A stretch of 57,355 nt of DNA from Pelagibacteraceae bacterium AG-430-I06 (lineage in GTDB: Bacteria > Pseudomonadota > Alphaproteobacteria > Pelagibacterales > Pelagibacteraceae). A program made the translations under genes and the position numbers. Positions within the stretch are counted from its first letter, which is position 1. Every line of letters begins with the position of its first letter. The DNA is taken from NCBI GenBank assembly GCA_003209895.1, contig QCOH01000007.1:1-57355 (forward strand), given 5' to 3'. Positions 1 to 8,157 of this stretch are shown piece by piece. The notes beneath the pieces are model-generated. The model was not told the origin of the DNA. It saw only the letters and a program-made list of their open reading frames with translations, and made no database searches.

Positions 1-222
1 GACCGTAAAGATATTAGTTTCACCACAGCCGGATTTATTAATTTGATGAAAAGAGACGTCAAATTCAACAATTTGACAGTAAACAATGAAAAATTAAATA
101 ATAGTAGCATAAATGAAGTACAGGAGTCTTTTAAGGATTACGTTATTAAAGAGTCTTCTTTGGGTTTTCTAAATTTTTTTAAAATTAAAAAATTTTTAAA
201 AAATTTATCAGAAATTCAATAG
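1..222 (+). CDS. C-terminal fragment of an unrecognised protein
   Basis: An open frame enters from the left edge and stops with TAG, leaving 73 residues. The visible part starts DRKDISFTTAGFINLMKRD and ends in a basic helical tail. The pattern of a polar beta-like strand followed by GFINLM loosely resembles the end of large AsmA/YhdP-type envelope proteins, but this is a weak impression and the family is not established. It converges on fumC, with only five bases between the two stops. The N-terminus lies outside the window. Confidence 0.55.
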   Translation, partial: DRKDISFTTAGFINLMKRDVKFNNLTVNNEKLNNSSINEVQESFKDYVIKESSLGFLNFFKIKKFLKNLSEIQ

Positions 223-227
223 ATAAT

Positions 228-1619
228 TTAATTGCCTGGTCTTGTCATTTTTTTCGGATTTACGATCCTATCAAATTCTTTTTCAGAAATAAGACCAGTT
301 TTTATAGCCTCTTCTTTTAATCCTGTGCCGTTCTTATGGGCTTGTTTAGCAATTTTAGCCGCATTATCATATCCAAGTTTTGGAGATAGAGCCGTCACCA
401 ACATCAAAGAGTTTTCTAAAAGAGATCCTATTCTTTTTTTATTTGCTTTAAGACCTTTAATACAAAAATTAGAAAATGCTTTAGAAGAGTCTGCCATTAT
501 ATTTATTGATTGTAATATGTTGTGTATTATTAATGGTTTAAAAACATTCAACTCAAAATGACCGTGAGAACCTGCCATTGTGATCCCGTTATGATTTCCA
601 ATTACCTTAACACAAACCATTGTCACCGCTTCACATTGTGTGGGATTTATTTTTCCAGGCATTATAGAAGAGCCCGGTTCATTTTCAGGTAATATTAATT
701 CTCCATAACCAGCCCTGGGTCCTGAACCAAGAAATCTAATATCATTTGCAATTTTCATCAGACAAACAGCTGTAGTATTCATAGTTCCTGAAAAGTTTAC
801 AATAGGATCGTGGGATGCCAAGGCTGCAAATTTATTTTTAGACGGTTTAAAAGGAAGCTTTGTAATTTTTCTAATTTCTTTTACAATTTTTTTATCAAAA
901 CCTTTTTTTGTATTCAAACCAGTACCGACAGCAGTTCCTCCTTGAGCTAAAAAGTATATTTCATTAAGGGCTTTTTCAATTCTTTCTATGCATTTTTTTA
1001 ATTGAGAGTGATAACCAGAAAATTCTTGACCTAAGGTTAGTGGGGTTGCATCTTGAAGATGTGTTCTTCCTAATTTAACTATATTACTAAATTTTTTTAC
1101 TTTCTTATAAAGTTCTTTTTCAAGTAATTTTAGTGATGGTAATAGTTTATCTCTAGTCTTCATCGCTATAGCTATATGCATAGCTGTTGGAAAAACATCA
1201 TTGGTAGACTGTGATTTATTTACATGATCATTTGGATGAACAGGTTTTTTAGTACCCATCTTACCACCCATCATCTGAATAGCTCTGTTAGCTATGACTT
1301 CATTGACGTTCATATTTGTTTGCGTGCCAGATCCTGTTTGCCAAACTTTAAGAGGAAAGTGGTTATTTAGCTTCCCCTTAATTACCTCGTCTGATGCCCT
1401 TACAATATATTTGCTTATCCTTTTTTCCAAATCTCTGTTTTTTGCGTTTACTATTGCCGCAGCTTTTTTAACAATAGCAATAGATTGTATTAGTATTGGT
1501 CTTACTAGAAAATCTCCTATATCAAAATATTTGTTCGATCTTTGTGTTGAAGCTCCCCAATACTTATCACCAGGAACTTTAATCTTACCTATAGAATCGA
1601 ATTCAGTTCTATATTTCAT
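228..1619 (-). CDS. fumC: Class II fumarate hydratase
   Basis: This enzyme interconverts fumarate and malate in the TCA cycle and needs no iron-sulfur cluster. The 463 residues match the usual class II length. The superfamily signature [15 protein letters not shown] is present near residue 315, and [12 protein letters not shown] and [15 protein letters not shown] match the other two active-site regions of the fumarase/aspartase fold. The start ATG at 1619 aligns with the family N-terminus (YRTEFDSIG, then WGASTQRS). The gene stands alone on the minus strand and is divergent from the MazG-like gene. Homotetramer and cytosolic location are expected from the family. Confidence 0.97.
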   Translation of the reverse strand: MKYRTEFDSIGKIKVPGDKYWGASTQRSNKYFDIGDFLVRPILIQSIAIVKKAAAIVNAKNRDLEKRISKYIVRASDEVIKGKLNNHFPLKVWQTGSGTQTNMNVNEVIANRAIQMMGGKMGTKKPVHPNDHVNKSQSTNDVFPTAMHIAIAMKTRDKLLPSLKLLEKELYKKVKKFSNIVKLGRTHLQDATPLTLGQEFSGYHSQLKKCIERIEKALNEIYFLAQGGTAVGTGLNTKKGFDKKIVKEIRKITKLPFKPSKNKFAALASHDPIVNFSGTMNTTAVCLMKIANDIRFLGSGPRAGYGELILPENEPGSSIMPGKINPTQCEAVTMVCVKVIGNHNGITMAGSHGHFELNVFKPLIIHNILQSINIMADSSKAFSNFCIKGLKANKKRIGSLLENSLMLVTALSPKLGYDNAAKIAKQAHKNGTGLKEEAIKTGLISEKEFDRIVNPKKMTRPGN

Positions 1620-1686
1620 TATTGTATCAAAGATATATTAAGCATGTTTAATTGTAAATAATTTACAAAATGACTGTGGAGATTTT

Positions 1687-2058
1687 ATGACAAACTTTAG
1701 TGATGTTAAAAAATTTATGGAAACTTTTGGTCAAGAAGTTAAGAAAAAAGCTGAGTTTCCTTCAGACAAAATAACCAAACTTAGATACGATTTGATCAAA
1801 GAAGAATTGGATGAGTTCGAAGAAGCTTTGAAAGCAAAAGACCTAAAAGAAGTAGCCGATTCGCTCACAGATATTTTGTATGTAACTTATGGTGCTGGTC
1901 ATGCTTTTGGAATAGATCTAGACAAATGTTTTGACGAAGTACAAAGGTCAAATATGAGTAAGCTAGATGAAGATGGAAAGCCCATCTATAATGAAAATGG
2001 TAAAGTTATGAAGGGACCTAAATATTTTGAGCCTAATTTAAAAAAATTCATTGAATAA
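1687..2058 (+). CDS. MazG-like nucleoside triphosphate pyrophosphohydrolase
   Basis: A 123-residue all-alpha protein. Residues 32-60 carry the metal-binding pattern of the MazG/PRA-PH superfamily: LIKEELDEFEEAL, then a conserved Asp in ADSLTDILYVTYG. The C-terminal stretch DEDGKPIYNENGKVMKGPKY is typical of the subgroup annotated as PRA-PH-like or NTP pyrophosphohydrolase. The family cleaves NTPs or related nucleotides to NMP plus pyrophosphate and is often a housecleaning enzyme; the substrate here cannot be read from sequence. It is monocistronic between two minus-strand genes. Confidence 0.8.
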   Translation: MTNFSDVKKFMETFGQEVKKKAEFPSDKITKLRYDLIKEELDEFEEALKAKDLKEVADSLTDILYVTYGAGHAFGIDLDKCFDEVQRSNMSKLDEDGKPIYNENGKVMKGPKYFEPNLKKFIE

Positions 2059-2095
2059 ATTAACGTAATGTTATCACTAATAAAATTCTTAAAAA

Positions 2096-2785
2096 CTATA
2101 TTTTTTTATTATAAATTTTTTCATATAAATTGTCCTGAAAATGAAACGAAGGGTAAGTGAATTTCTTTACAAGTCTAAAATTATGTTTCCTTAAAAAAAA
2201 TTCAACTTTTTTGTGTGAGAAGTCTTGGTATTGATTAAAAAATAGTTTTTCGATTAAAATAAATCTTACCTTATTTTTGATAATATTTATCGACCCGTTT
2301 AATACATTTAATTCATATCCTTCTGCATCAATTTTTAACAAACAATCCTTCAAATCCTTATTTTTAAATACCGTATCAAGTTTATTTATTTTAACTTCAT
2401 ACTTATCTTCATAATTTTTAGATGCACCTAATAGAAGCTTTTTAAAAGATAAAAAAAATGTTTTTTTATATTTTTTAAAAGTAGATGAATATGACATTTT
2501 GTTTATATAAATATTTTTTCTAGTATCGTTATTCCCCAGACCAATATTAAAAAACTTTATCTTTTTATTATTTTTAAAATTTTTATGAAGAATATCGTAA
2601 ATATTTTTTTGTGGTTCAAAGCAATAAATTTTTTTAATTTTTTTTAACTTTAATAAAAAAGTCAAAAACTCACCTTTATGGGAACCAACATCAATAAAAT
2701 ATTGTATTTCAAATTTTTTTATAAAATTAGTTATTCTGGTATAATGTATCGGATTAAGTAGATTGAATATTAATTCAAATTTCAT
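2096..2785 (-). CDS. FkbM-family SAM-dependent methyltransferase
   Basis: A 229-residue Rossmann methyltransferase. The SAM-binding motif I is visible as FIDVGSHKGEFLTFLLK near residue 30, an acidic strand end follows in YCFEPQ, and the FkbM hallmark LKIDAEGYELNVLNG lies near residue 150. FkbM proteins usually methylate sugar hydroxyls in polysaccharides or natural products, which fits the sugar genes downstream of ssrA. The protein is unusually rich in Lys, Phe and Asn. Its ATG lies five bases from a 13-bp copy of the tmRNA 3' end (2791-2803), so the gene abuts a possible integration scar. Confidence 0.85.
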   Translation of the reverse strand: MKFELIFNLLNPIHYTRITNFIKKFEIQYFIDVGSHKGEFLTFLLKLKKIKKIYCFEPQKNIYDILHKNFKNNKKIKFFNIGLGNNDTRKNIYINKMSYSSTFKKYKKTFFLSFKKLLLGASKNYEDKYEVKINKLDTVFKNKDLKDCLLKIDAEGYELNVLNGSINIIKNKVRFILIEKLFFNQYQDFSHKKVEFFLRKHNFRLVKKFTYPSFHFQDNLYEKIYNKKI

Positions 2786-2790
2786 ATTTT

Positions 2791-2803
2791 AGGGGCGTTC
2801 TGT
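2791..2803 (+). repeat. 13-bp direct repeat of the ssrA 3' end (outer copy)
   Basis: The sequence aggggcgttctgt is identical to 3927-3939, where it forms the 3' end of the tmRNA coding piece. The two copies lie 1136 bp apart in the same orientation and bracket the MORN gene and a small membrane-protein gene. Similarity stops after 13 bp. A short duplicated 3' end of a stable RNA is what site-specific integration leaves behind, but no integrase is present, so the att-site reading is inference. Confidence 0.5.
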
Positions 2804-2850
2804 ATCCCGCACACGGTCAAAGAACTCCTTAAAGTATAACTTTTTTAAAC

Positions 2851-2871
2851 AGTTCGTAGTTAGTTCGTAGT
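2851..2871 (+). repeat. Short tandem repeat of 11 bp
   Basis: The unit agttcgtagtt at 2851-2861 is followed immediately by agttcgtagta at 2862-2872, a near-perfect tandem duplication. It lies in the 150-bp gap between the ssrA-end repeat and the MORN gene. The function is unknown; it may be part of the upstream region of the MORN gene or of a recombination scar. Confidence 0.4.
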
Positions 2872-2935
2872 AATTGAGCAGTATTTTGTTTCGATATTGC
2901 TTTTGTGGTTCATAGTTTTGGGCTAGAATGAACTT

Positions 2936-3382
2936 ATGAAAAAATTATCTCTATACGTTTTTCTGCTTTTGATGTGGTGCAACGTTGGTTTTGCTGCGTG
3001 CCTTTCTGGTAATTGCAAAAATGGACAAGGAACTTTCAAATGGGAAGGTAATGATTCTAGTACTGGAGACACATACGTTGGGGAATGGAAAAATTCTAAA
3101 AGACACGGAAAAGGAACTTACACATGGAATCAATTTCCAAAACAAGAATATGTTGGGGAATGGAAAAAAAATAAAATGCATGGACGAGGAATTTACACTT
3201 GGCACAAAAAAAGACAAATATTTATTGGAGAGTGGCGAGATGGTTTAATGGTGACCGGAGGAGGGACAGCGTTCGAACGAAGTGTTCAATTAAAACAACT
3301 GGTCAAAATGCATAAAGATGGAATTATTTCTAAAGCCGAATTCGACCAAGCATTGCTAAGACAAAAGAATAAAAAAAAATAA
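2936..3382 (+). CDS. Exported MORN-repeat protein with SHOCT-like tail
   Basis: A 148-residue protein. Residues 1-20 form a signal peptide (MKKLSLYVFLLLMWCNVGFA); a Cys at position 21 or 22 makes a lipoprotein conceivable, but the lipobox is poor. Three or four MORN-type units follow, each with the pattern YVGEWKNxKxHGKGTYTW. The last 35 residues (LVKMHKDGIISKAEFDQALL) resemble a SHOCT domain, a short helical module with the pattern hydrophobic-x2-G-I-I-S-x2-E-F. MORN repeats in bacterial envelope proteins mostly serve as binding surfaces; no enzymatic residues are seen. The gene is isolated between the two copies of the 13-bp repeat. Confidence 0.75.
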   Translation: MKKLSLYVFLLLMWCNVGFAACLSGNCKNGQGTFKWEGNDSSTGDTYVGEWKNSKRHGKGTYTWNQFPKQEYVGEWKKNKMHGRGIYTWHKKRQIFIGEWRDGLMVTGGGTAFERSVQLKQLVKMHKDGIISKAEFDQALLRQKNKKK

Positions 3383-3421
3383 AGCTTGATAAAAGAAAAA
3401 GTACTTTCAGATTTTTTTATG

Positions 3422-3844
3422 TTAATAAGCAGGTTGTCGTAAAGCAGGATCAGGAATTGGGTCCGGACCAAAAATCGAGCTCACAATTATGAAAGCCCAG
3501 ACAAACGCTGCAAAGATCATAGTTCCTAAATAAACTACATAAGGTATATTAGCTTCATATTTTTTAAAAGTTTTCACTGCGGGTAATGTTAATATCAAAC
3601 CTAAAACTGTTAATGAAAGAGTAAAAGAAAATAATGCGTTATACAAAATTGCAATTAAGTTTGGGTGAGTTACAGCAATTATTTTGTTTTTAACACTTTG
3701 ATTTGGTTGTAGTGTTAGAAAACCTCCGAATGCACCAATCATTTGCCAAAGTTTAAATGCTTCCGTATCTTCAAATTTTATATTTTTCTTTTTAACGTTT
3801 CCAAGCAATCCTAAAGTCATCGCTTTTAAAAACAAATTATACAT
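3422..3844 (-). CDS. Small inner-membrane protein of unknown function
   Basis: A 140-residue protein with two strong hydrophobic segments, at about 65-88 (LYNALFSFTLSLTVLGLILTL) and about 100-123 (YVVYLGTMIFAAFVWAFIIVS). The N-terminus is a soluble or amphipathic stretch with KKKNIKFEDTEAFKLWQMIG, and the end is proline-rich. I do not recognise a family. It lies between the MORN gene (convergent) and ssrA (same strand, upstream), inside the segment bracketed by the 13-bp repeats. Confidence 0.65.
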   Translation of the reverse strand: MYNLFLKAMTLGLLGNVKKKNIKFEDTEAFKLWQMIGAFGGFLTLQPNQSVKNKIIAVTHPNLIAILYNALFSFTLSLTVLGLILTLPAVKTFKKYEANIPYVVYLGTMIFAAFVWAFIIVSSIFGPDPIPDPALRQPAY

Positions 3845-3926
3845 TTCAAAAAACTAACGGAATATAAATAAAAATTCAATATAAATAAAATGGTTCACTG
3901 TAAATTTTTTAAAATATAAGTAAGAA

Positions 3927-3939
3927 AGGGGCGTTCTGT
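3927..3939 (+). repeat. 13-bp direct repeat at the ssrA 3' end (inner copy)
   Basis: The sequence aggggcgttctgt, read on the minus strand as acagaacgcccct, forms the 3' terminus of the tmRNA coding piece and pairs with upstream ggggc to close a hairpin. It is duplicated exactly at 2791-2803. This copy has a structural role in the RNA, so it is probably the ancestral one. Confidence 0.5.
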
Positions 3940-4187
3940 TGCCAGGTGCCCCAAACCCCGTTTACTTAATTAACAAGTTAATTAAGCAGCAAGTGCAAAT
4001 TTATTATTTGCATTTATAATTAGCCCGTTACGTCGGAACTATCTCGAACGAAAGAACAGCCTTTAGACACTCGTCGATTCTAATTCACCCCCGATAGAAA
4101 ATTATGGTGGAGGTGGTGGGTACTGCCCCCACGTCCGCAATGTTTATTACGAAATTCGTTTATCGTTATAGTTGGTAAACCAACATT
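3928..4187 (-). ncRNA. ssrA: tmRNA, circularly permuted two-piece form
   Basis: Read on the minus strand. The acceptor piece comes first: a T arm (GTGGG-GGCAGTA-CCCAC) and acceptor strand CACCTCC followed by ACCA, ending at 4105. After about 12 spacer bases the coding piece starts at 4092 with GGGGGTG, which pairs with CACCTCC (one G-U pair) to form the tRNA-like acceptor stem. The tag frame at 4011-3982 reads ANNKFALAA then TAA, ending in the LAA degron expected for ssrA. The 3' end carries CACCTGGCAACAGAA, characteristic of alphaproteobacterial coding pieces. The permuted order is the known alphaproteobacterial arrangement; the loop is processed out. The 5' limit of the acceptor piece is approximate. 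Confidence 0.93.
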
Positions 4188-4193
4188 ATTATT

Positions 4194-5804
4194 TTACATT
4201 ATTTTATACAAAAATAAATCAGTTTTACATTTAACACAGTCACGAACTAATATACCCGAATTTATTTGGTATTTTGATATAATGTATTTAGCACCCATTT
4301 TTTTTGCTTCTGAAAAATTTAATTTAACATCGTCTTTATCATTTACAAACGCATACACTCTGCTGCCCCAGTTGTCGTAATAATTCTTTAGTGTTTCGTT
4401 TATATTCAACTCTTTTTCTATAATTTTTCTGAATTTTATTTTATAACTATTTGGATATAATGTATGATAACCATCAATTACATTTATATCATTCATTACA
4501 GCTACCATCGGATCTAAGCTAACTGACAAAACTCTATTATCCTTTACTATTTTCTTAATTTCTAAATATTTTTCAGAAGTATAGTAACCTTTGAAAGTAT
4601 AAACATTTTGGTAAGCAGATTTGTCATCGTTTAGAATAAATTTTTTAATAAATGGAACTGCAGAGGAATTTATTTGAAAAGAAATTAAAGACAATATTGA
4701 AAAAAATATAATTATATTTCTAAATTTACTTAAATTTAACAAGTAAAGAGCAATAAGAGAAAATAAGAATGGAACATAAATAAATATCCAGCTGAATCTA
4801 TATGCTTTTAATAAAACTAAATTATTTTTTAAACTTTCAAAAATTTGCAGGTCAAAAATAAAAACTAAAAAATACAGAATAAATATTAAAAATGTAAAAT
4901 TTTTAATAACTTTTTCTTTTGATATGATAGAAAAAAAAATAAGTGGTATTAATAAAATATTATATGGCAGATTTGCAAAGACTGTCCAATTTAGACCTGT
5001 TGGAAATCTAAATATATTTTTAAATATATTTAAAAAATTTTCAAAAATACCGGGACTTTCTTTAAAAAAATAATCTCTATGAAATACAATATCTCCAAAT
5101 ATTAAAAAAACTAAGTTAATACTTGTAATGATAGCAGGAATAAAAAAAATTACTAAAACTTTACAAATATGTATAAAGTTTTTTTTTACCACATTTAAAT
5201 TTATTATACTTAAAGTAATTAATAATAAAACGGGAGATAAAATCGAGCCCACTAAATCTGTATTTGCACCAAAAAAAATCAATATGAAATAATGTTTGAA
5301 GCGTAAACTTTTTTTGTACATGCATAAGTAAACAAGATAAGGGAATATAGCCACACCAAAACCCTCTAAAGCATTAGAATTTAAAGAGGCAAAAATACAA
5401 GCAGATAATGCACAGAAAAAAATATTGCTGGAAATTTTTTTAGCTAAAATGAAAAAAGAGACATAACTAGTTATTCTTATTAAAAAATGTAATAACCAAA
5501 AACTTAACTCAGTATTTAGTACTGCATAAAAAAGTGAATAAGGTTTATAAAGTTCCTTAAAATAATTTCCTTCAATTACACCTCCAAGAAATTTATTAAA
5601 AGCATTTGGGTCGCCCCCAAGATATTCTCCGATAACTTTATTGTATACAACGCCAGCATCTAATTTGTCGTGATAAAACAAAGTAATATCTCCAAAAATT
5701 AATAGTGGAAACAAGTAATTTAAAATTAGAATTGATATAAAAATTATATGATATGTTTTATTAGAAGCAGAGAAAGGACTATTTGCTTTGTATTTAAGGT
5801 TCAT
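4194..5804 (-). CDS. Polytopic membrane protein, GT-C/YfhO-like
   Basis: A 536-residue protein with about ten to twelve hydrophobic segments between residues 15 and 385, followed by a soluble C-terminal domain of about 140 residues. The first extramembrane loop contains FYHDKLDAGVVYNKVIGEYL, with the acidic residues expected in the first loop of GT-C glycosyltransferases. The C-terminal part (SLDPMVAVMNDINVIDGYHT) recalls DUF6044/YfhO-like proteins of surface-polysaccharide clusters. A role in transferring lipid-linked sugars is inference. It ends immediately before the tmRNA acceptor piece on the same strand and is divergent from the CDP-glucose dehydratase gene. Codon use is extremely AT-rich. 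Confidence 0.65.
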   Translation of the reverse strand: MNLKYKANSPFSASNKTYHIIFISILILNYLFPLLIFGDITLFYHDKLDAGVVYNKVIGEYLGGDPNAFNKFLGGVIEGNYFKELYKPYSLFYAVLNTELSFWLLHFLIRITSYVSFFILAKKISSNIFFCALSACIFASLNSNALEGFGVAIFPYLVYLCMYKKSLRFKHYFILIFFGANTDLVGSILSPVLLLITLSIINLNVVKKNFIHICKVLVIFFIPAIITSINLVFLIFGDIVFHRDYFFKESPGIFENFLNIFKNIFRFPTGLNWTVFANLPYNILLIPLIFFSIISKEKVIKNFTFLIFILYFLVFIFDLQIFESLKNNLVLLKAYRFSWIFIYVPFLFSLIALYLLNLSKFRNIIIFFSILSLISFQINSSAVPFIKKFILNDDKSAYQNVYTFKGYYTSEKYLEIKKIVKDNRVLSVSLDPMVAVMNDINVIDGYHTLYPNSYKIKFRKIIEKELNINETLKNYYDNWGSRVYAFVNDKDDVKLNFSEAKKMGAKYIISKYQINSGILVRDCVKCKTDLFLYKIM

Positions 5805-5877
5805 TTTTAAGTAATTTTAATTTATAAACTATTAATTATAATACAATAAAAGTAGCTTGATATCTAACATCTGATTT

Positions 5878-6936
5878 ATGGAACTAACAAAATTTTGGAA
5901 AGGTAAAAAAGTTTTTGTAACTGGACATACAGGTTTTAAAGGTAGTTGGTTATGTATATTTTTAAGTTATTTAGGTGCTAATGTTACTGGATATTCATTA
6001 AAACCAAAATTTAAAAAAAATCTATATGATCTAGCGAATGTTAAAAAGATACTTAAAAAATCAATTATTGCAGATGTAAGAGATTATAATAAATTATTTA
6101 AAGAAATTAAAAATTCTAAAGCATCTATTTTATTTCATTTAGCAGCCCAGCCTCTTGTTAGACAATCTTATAATGACCCCAAAGAAACTTTTGACACAAA
6201 TTTTACGGGGTCACTAAATATTTTAGAATGTATTAAAAATATAAAAAATATTAAAACTTCAGTTATTATTACTACTGATAAAGTTTACGATATTAAAAAA
6301 AATAAAATATTTAAAGAAACAGACCAACTCGGTGGTTATGACCCCTATAGCTCATCAAAAGTGTGTGTTGAGTTTATGTTCGAGTCCTATGTAAAATCAT
6401 TTTTTAAAAATAACGCCAATCAAATATTAGCCACCGTAAGAGCCGGAAATGTTATTGGTGGTGGAGATTATTCTCCAGATCGACTAATACCTGATATTTA
6501 CAGGGGATTATCAAAAAAAAAACTTTATTTACGTAACCCATTAGCCGTCAGACCTTGGCAACATGTTTTGGAACCGGTGAGCGGATACTTAATTTTGGCA
6601 GAGAAGATTCATACACCAAAAATAAAAAAACTTAAACAGAACTGGAATTTTGGCCCAAATATCTCAAGCTGTAAGTCGGTTAAATATATTTTTAATTACT
6701 TTAGAAAAGAATTAAAAATAAATTTAATTACAAAAAAAATTGAAAAAAATATAAAAAAACCAGAAACAAGTATTTTAAGATTGAGCAACTTCAAGGCAAG
6801 AAAATTTATTAAATGGAAGCCAAAATGGTCCTTAAACAAATCTCTAGACAAAATCTTAGAATGGAATAAAAAGATTAAATATAAAAAACCACTTGATGTA
6901 TGCAAAGAACAAATTGTAGAATTTTTAAGATCTTAA
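5878..6936 (+). CDS. rfbG: CDP-glucose 4,6-dehydratase
   Basis: A 352-residue extended SDR enzyme that converts CDP-D-glucose to CDP-4-keto-6-deoxy-D-glucose using bound NAD. The N-terminal FWKGKKVFVTGHTGFKGSWL is the typical RfbG nucleotide-binding start (TGxxGxxG with KGSWL), LAAQPLVRQSY follows, and the catalytic Tyr-Lys pair is in DPYSSSKVCVE. TVRAGNVIGGGDYSPDRLIPD and RPWQHVLEP are also family-specific. It is the first gene of a three-gene plus-strand operon with the DegT-type dehydratase and the ThDP enzyme. No glucose-1-phosphate cytidylyltransferase (rfbF) is in the window, so the CDP-glucose supply must be encoded elsewhere. Confidence 0.93.
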   Translation: MELTKFWKGKKVFVTGHTGFKGSWLCIFLSYLGANVTGYSLKPKFKKNLYDLANVKKILKKSIIADVRDYNKLFKEIKNSKASILFHLAAQPLVRQSYNDPKETFDTNFTGSLNILECIKNIKNIKTSVIITTDKVYDIKKNKIFKETDQLGGYDPYSSSKVCVEFMFESYVKSFFKNNANQILATVRAGNVIGGGDYSPDRLIPDIYRGLSKKKLYLRNPLAVRPWQHVLEPVSGYLILAEKIHTPKIKKLKQNWNFGPNISSCKSVKYIFNYFRKELKINLITKKIEKNIKKPETSILRLSNFKARKFIKWKPKWSLNKSLDKILEWNKKIKYKKPLDVCKEQIVEFLRS

Positions 6937-6957
6937 ATAAATTAAAAAGAGAGAAAA

Positions 6958-8157
6958 ATGATTAATAAAATTTCTTACGGGAAAAATGTTTATGACAATA
7001 GAGAAATAAAAGCTGTTATAAAAACATTAAAAAAATCAACTCAGATGGGAAAATCAGTAAATTTATTTGAAAATAAAATTGCAAAATTATTTTCAAAAAA
7101 ATATGGACTAATGGTAAATTCAGGATCTTCTGCATTAACATTAGCTTTCAAAGTTTTAAATTTTCCAAATAATAGTGAAATTATTACACCCAGTCTTAAC
7201 TTTGGAACTGCTGTTTCATCAATAATGTTGGCTAATTTAAAATCAGTTTTTGTTGATTGTGAAGTTGAAACGCTTCAAATAGATGTAAACAAAATTGAAA
7301 AAAAAATAACAAAAAAGACTAAAGCATTACTCATTCCAAATTTAATAGGAAATATCCCTGATTGGAAGAAAATTAGGCAACTAGCCACTAAATATAAATT
7401 AGTTGTAATAGAAGATTCTGCAGATACTCTAGGTGCAAAGTTTAGCAACAAACCTACTGGAAAATATAGCGATATATCAATTACAAGTTTTTATGGATCA
7501 CATGTTATTAGTTGCGCAGGCAATGGAGGAATCCTGACAACTAATAATAAAAATTTTTATGAAAAAGCCAAAGTATTAAGAAGCTGGGGCAGAATGTCTT
7601 CACTAATTAAAGACTCAGAAAATATAAAAAAAAGGCTAAGTATAAAACTTAAAGGTTTTGATTATGACAGAAAATTTGTATTTTCCGAGGCTGGTTATAA
7701 TTTCGAACCATCAGAAATAGGCGCTTCTTTTGGTTTAGAGCAGCTTAAAAAATTTGTTCATTTTAGTAAAGTTAGAAACAGAAATTTTGAACTTCATCTA
7801 AATTTTTTTAAAAATTTAAAAAAATACTTTATCACCCCTAAAGTAAGTAAAAATATTAAGACAAACTTTTTAGCATATCCAATAATTTTAAAAAATGGCT
7901 TAAAATTTTCTCGAAAAGAATTTCAAATACACTTAGAAAAAAATAAAATACAAACAAGACCGATATTTTCTGGAAATATTTTACGTCACCCAGCGTTTAG
8001 CAAATTAGTTTCAAGCACAAATAGATTAAATAACTTTAAAAATTCTGATTTTATAATGAAATATGGTCTATTAATCGGGTGCCACCAAGGACTATCGATT
8101 AAAGATATCTCATATATTCATAAAACTATTTTAAATTTTAAAAAAATTACAAAATGA
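6958..8157 (+). CDS. PLP-dependent sugar 3-dehydratase (RfbH/ColD-like, DegT fold)
   Basis: A 399-residue DegT/DnrJ/EryC1-fold protein. In aminotransferases of this fold a Lys binds PLP; here the aligned motif TSFYGSHVISCAGNGG has His at about residue 182, the hallmark of the 3-dehydratases RfbH/AscC (E1) and ColD. PLP contacts GSSALTLAF and EDSADTLGAKF are present. The [2Fe-2S] cysteines that E1 enzymes carry shortly after RxWGR are absent: this protein reads LRSWGRMSSLIKDSE. That favours a ColD-like, iron-sulfur-free mechanism (loss of the C3 hydroxyl by way of a glutamate-derived amine). It follows rfbG by 21 bases and its TGA overlaps the next ATG, so the three genes are translationally linked. 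Confidence 0.82.
   Translation: MINKISYGKNVYDNREIKAVIKTLKKSTQMGKSVNLFENKIAKLFSKKYGLMVNSGSSALTLAFKVLNFPNNSEIITPSLNFGTAVSSIMLANLKSVFVDCEVETLQIDVNKIEKKITKKTKALLIPNLIGNIPDWKKIRQLATKYKLVVIEDSADTLGAKFSNKPTGKYSDISITSFYGSHVISCAGNGGILTTNNKNFYEKAKVLRSWGRMSSLIKDSENIKKRLSIKLKGFDYDRKFVFSEAGYNFEPSEIGASFGLEQLKKFVHFSKVRNRNFELHLNFFKNLKKYFITPKVSKNIKTNFLAYPIILKNGLKFSRKEFQIHLEKNKIQTRPIFSGNILRHPAFSKLVSSTNRLNNFKNSDFIMKYGLLIGCHQGLSIKDISYIHKTILNFKKITK

Noticed and set aside
2936-3382. MORN protein as a lipoprotein
   Set aside because: There is a Cys after the hydrophobic stretch, but the preceding residues (VGFAAC) do not form a good lipobox. It was left as an exported protein.
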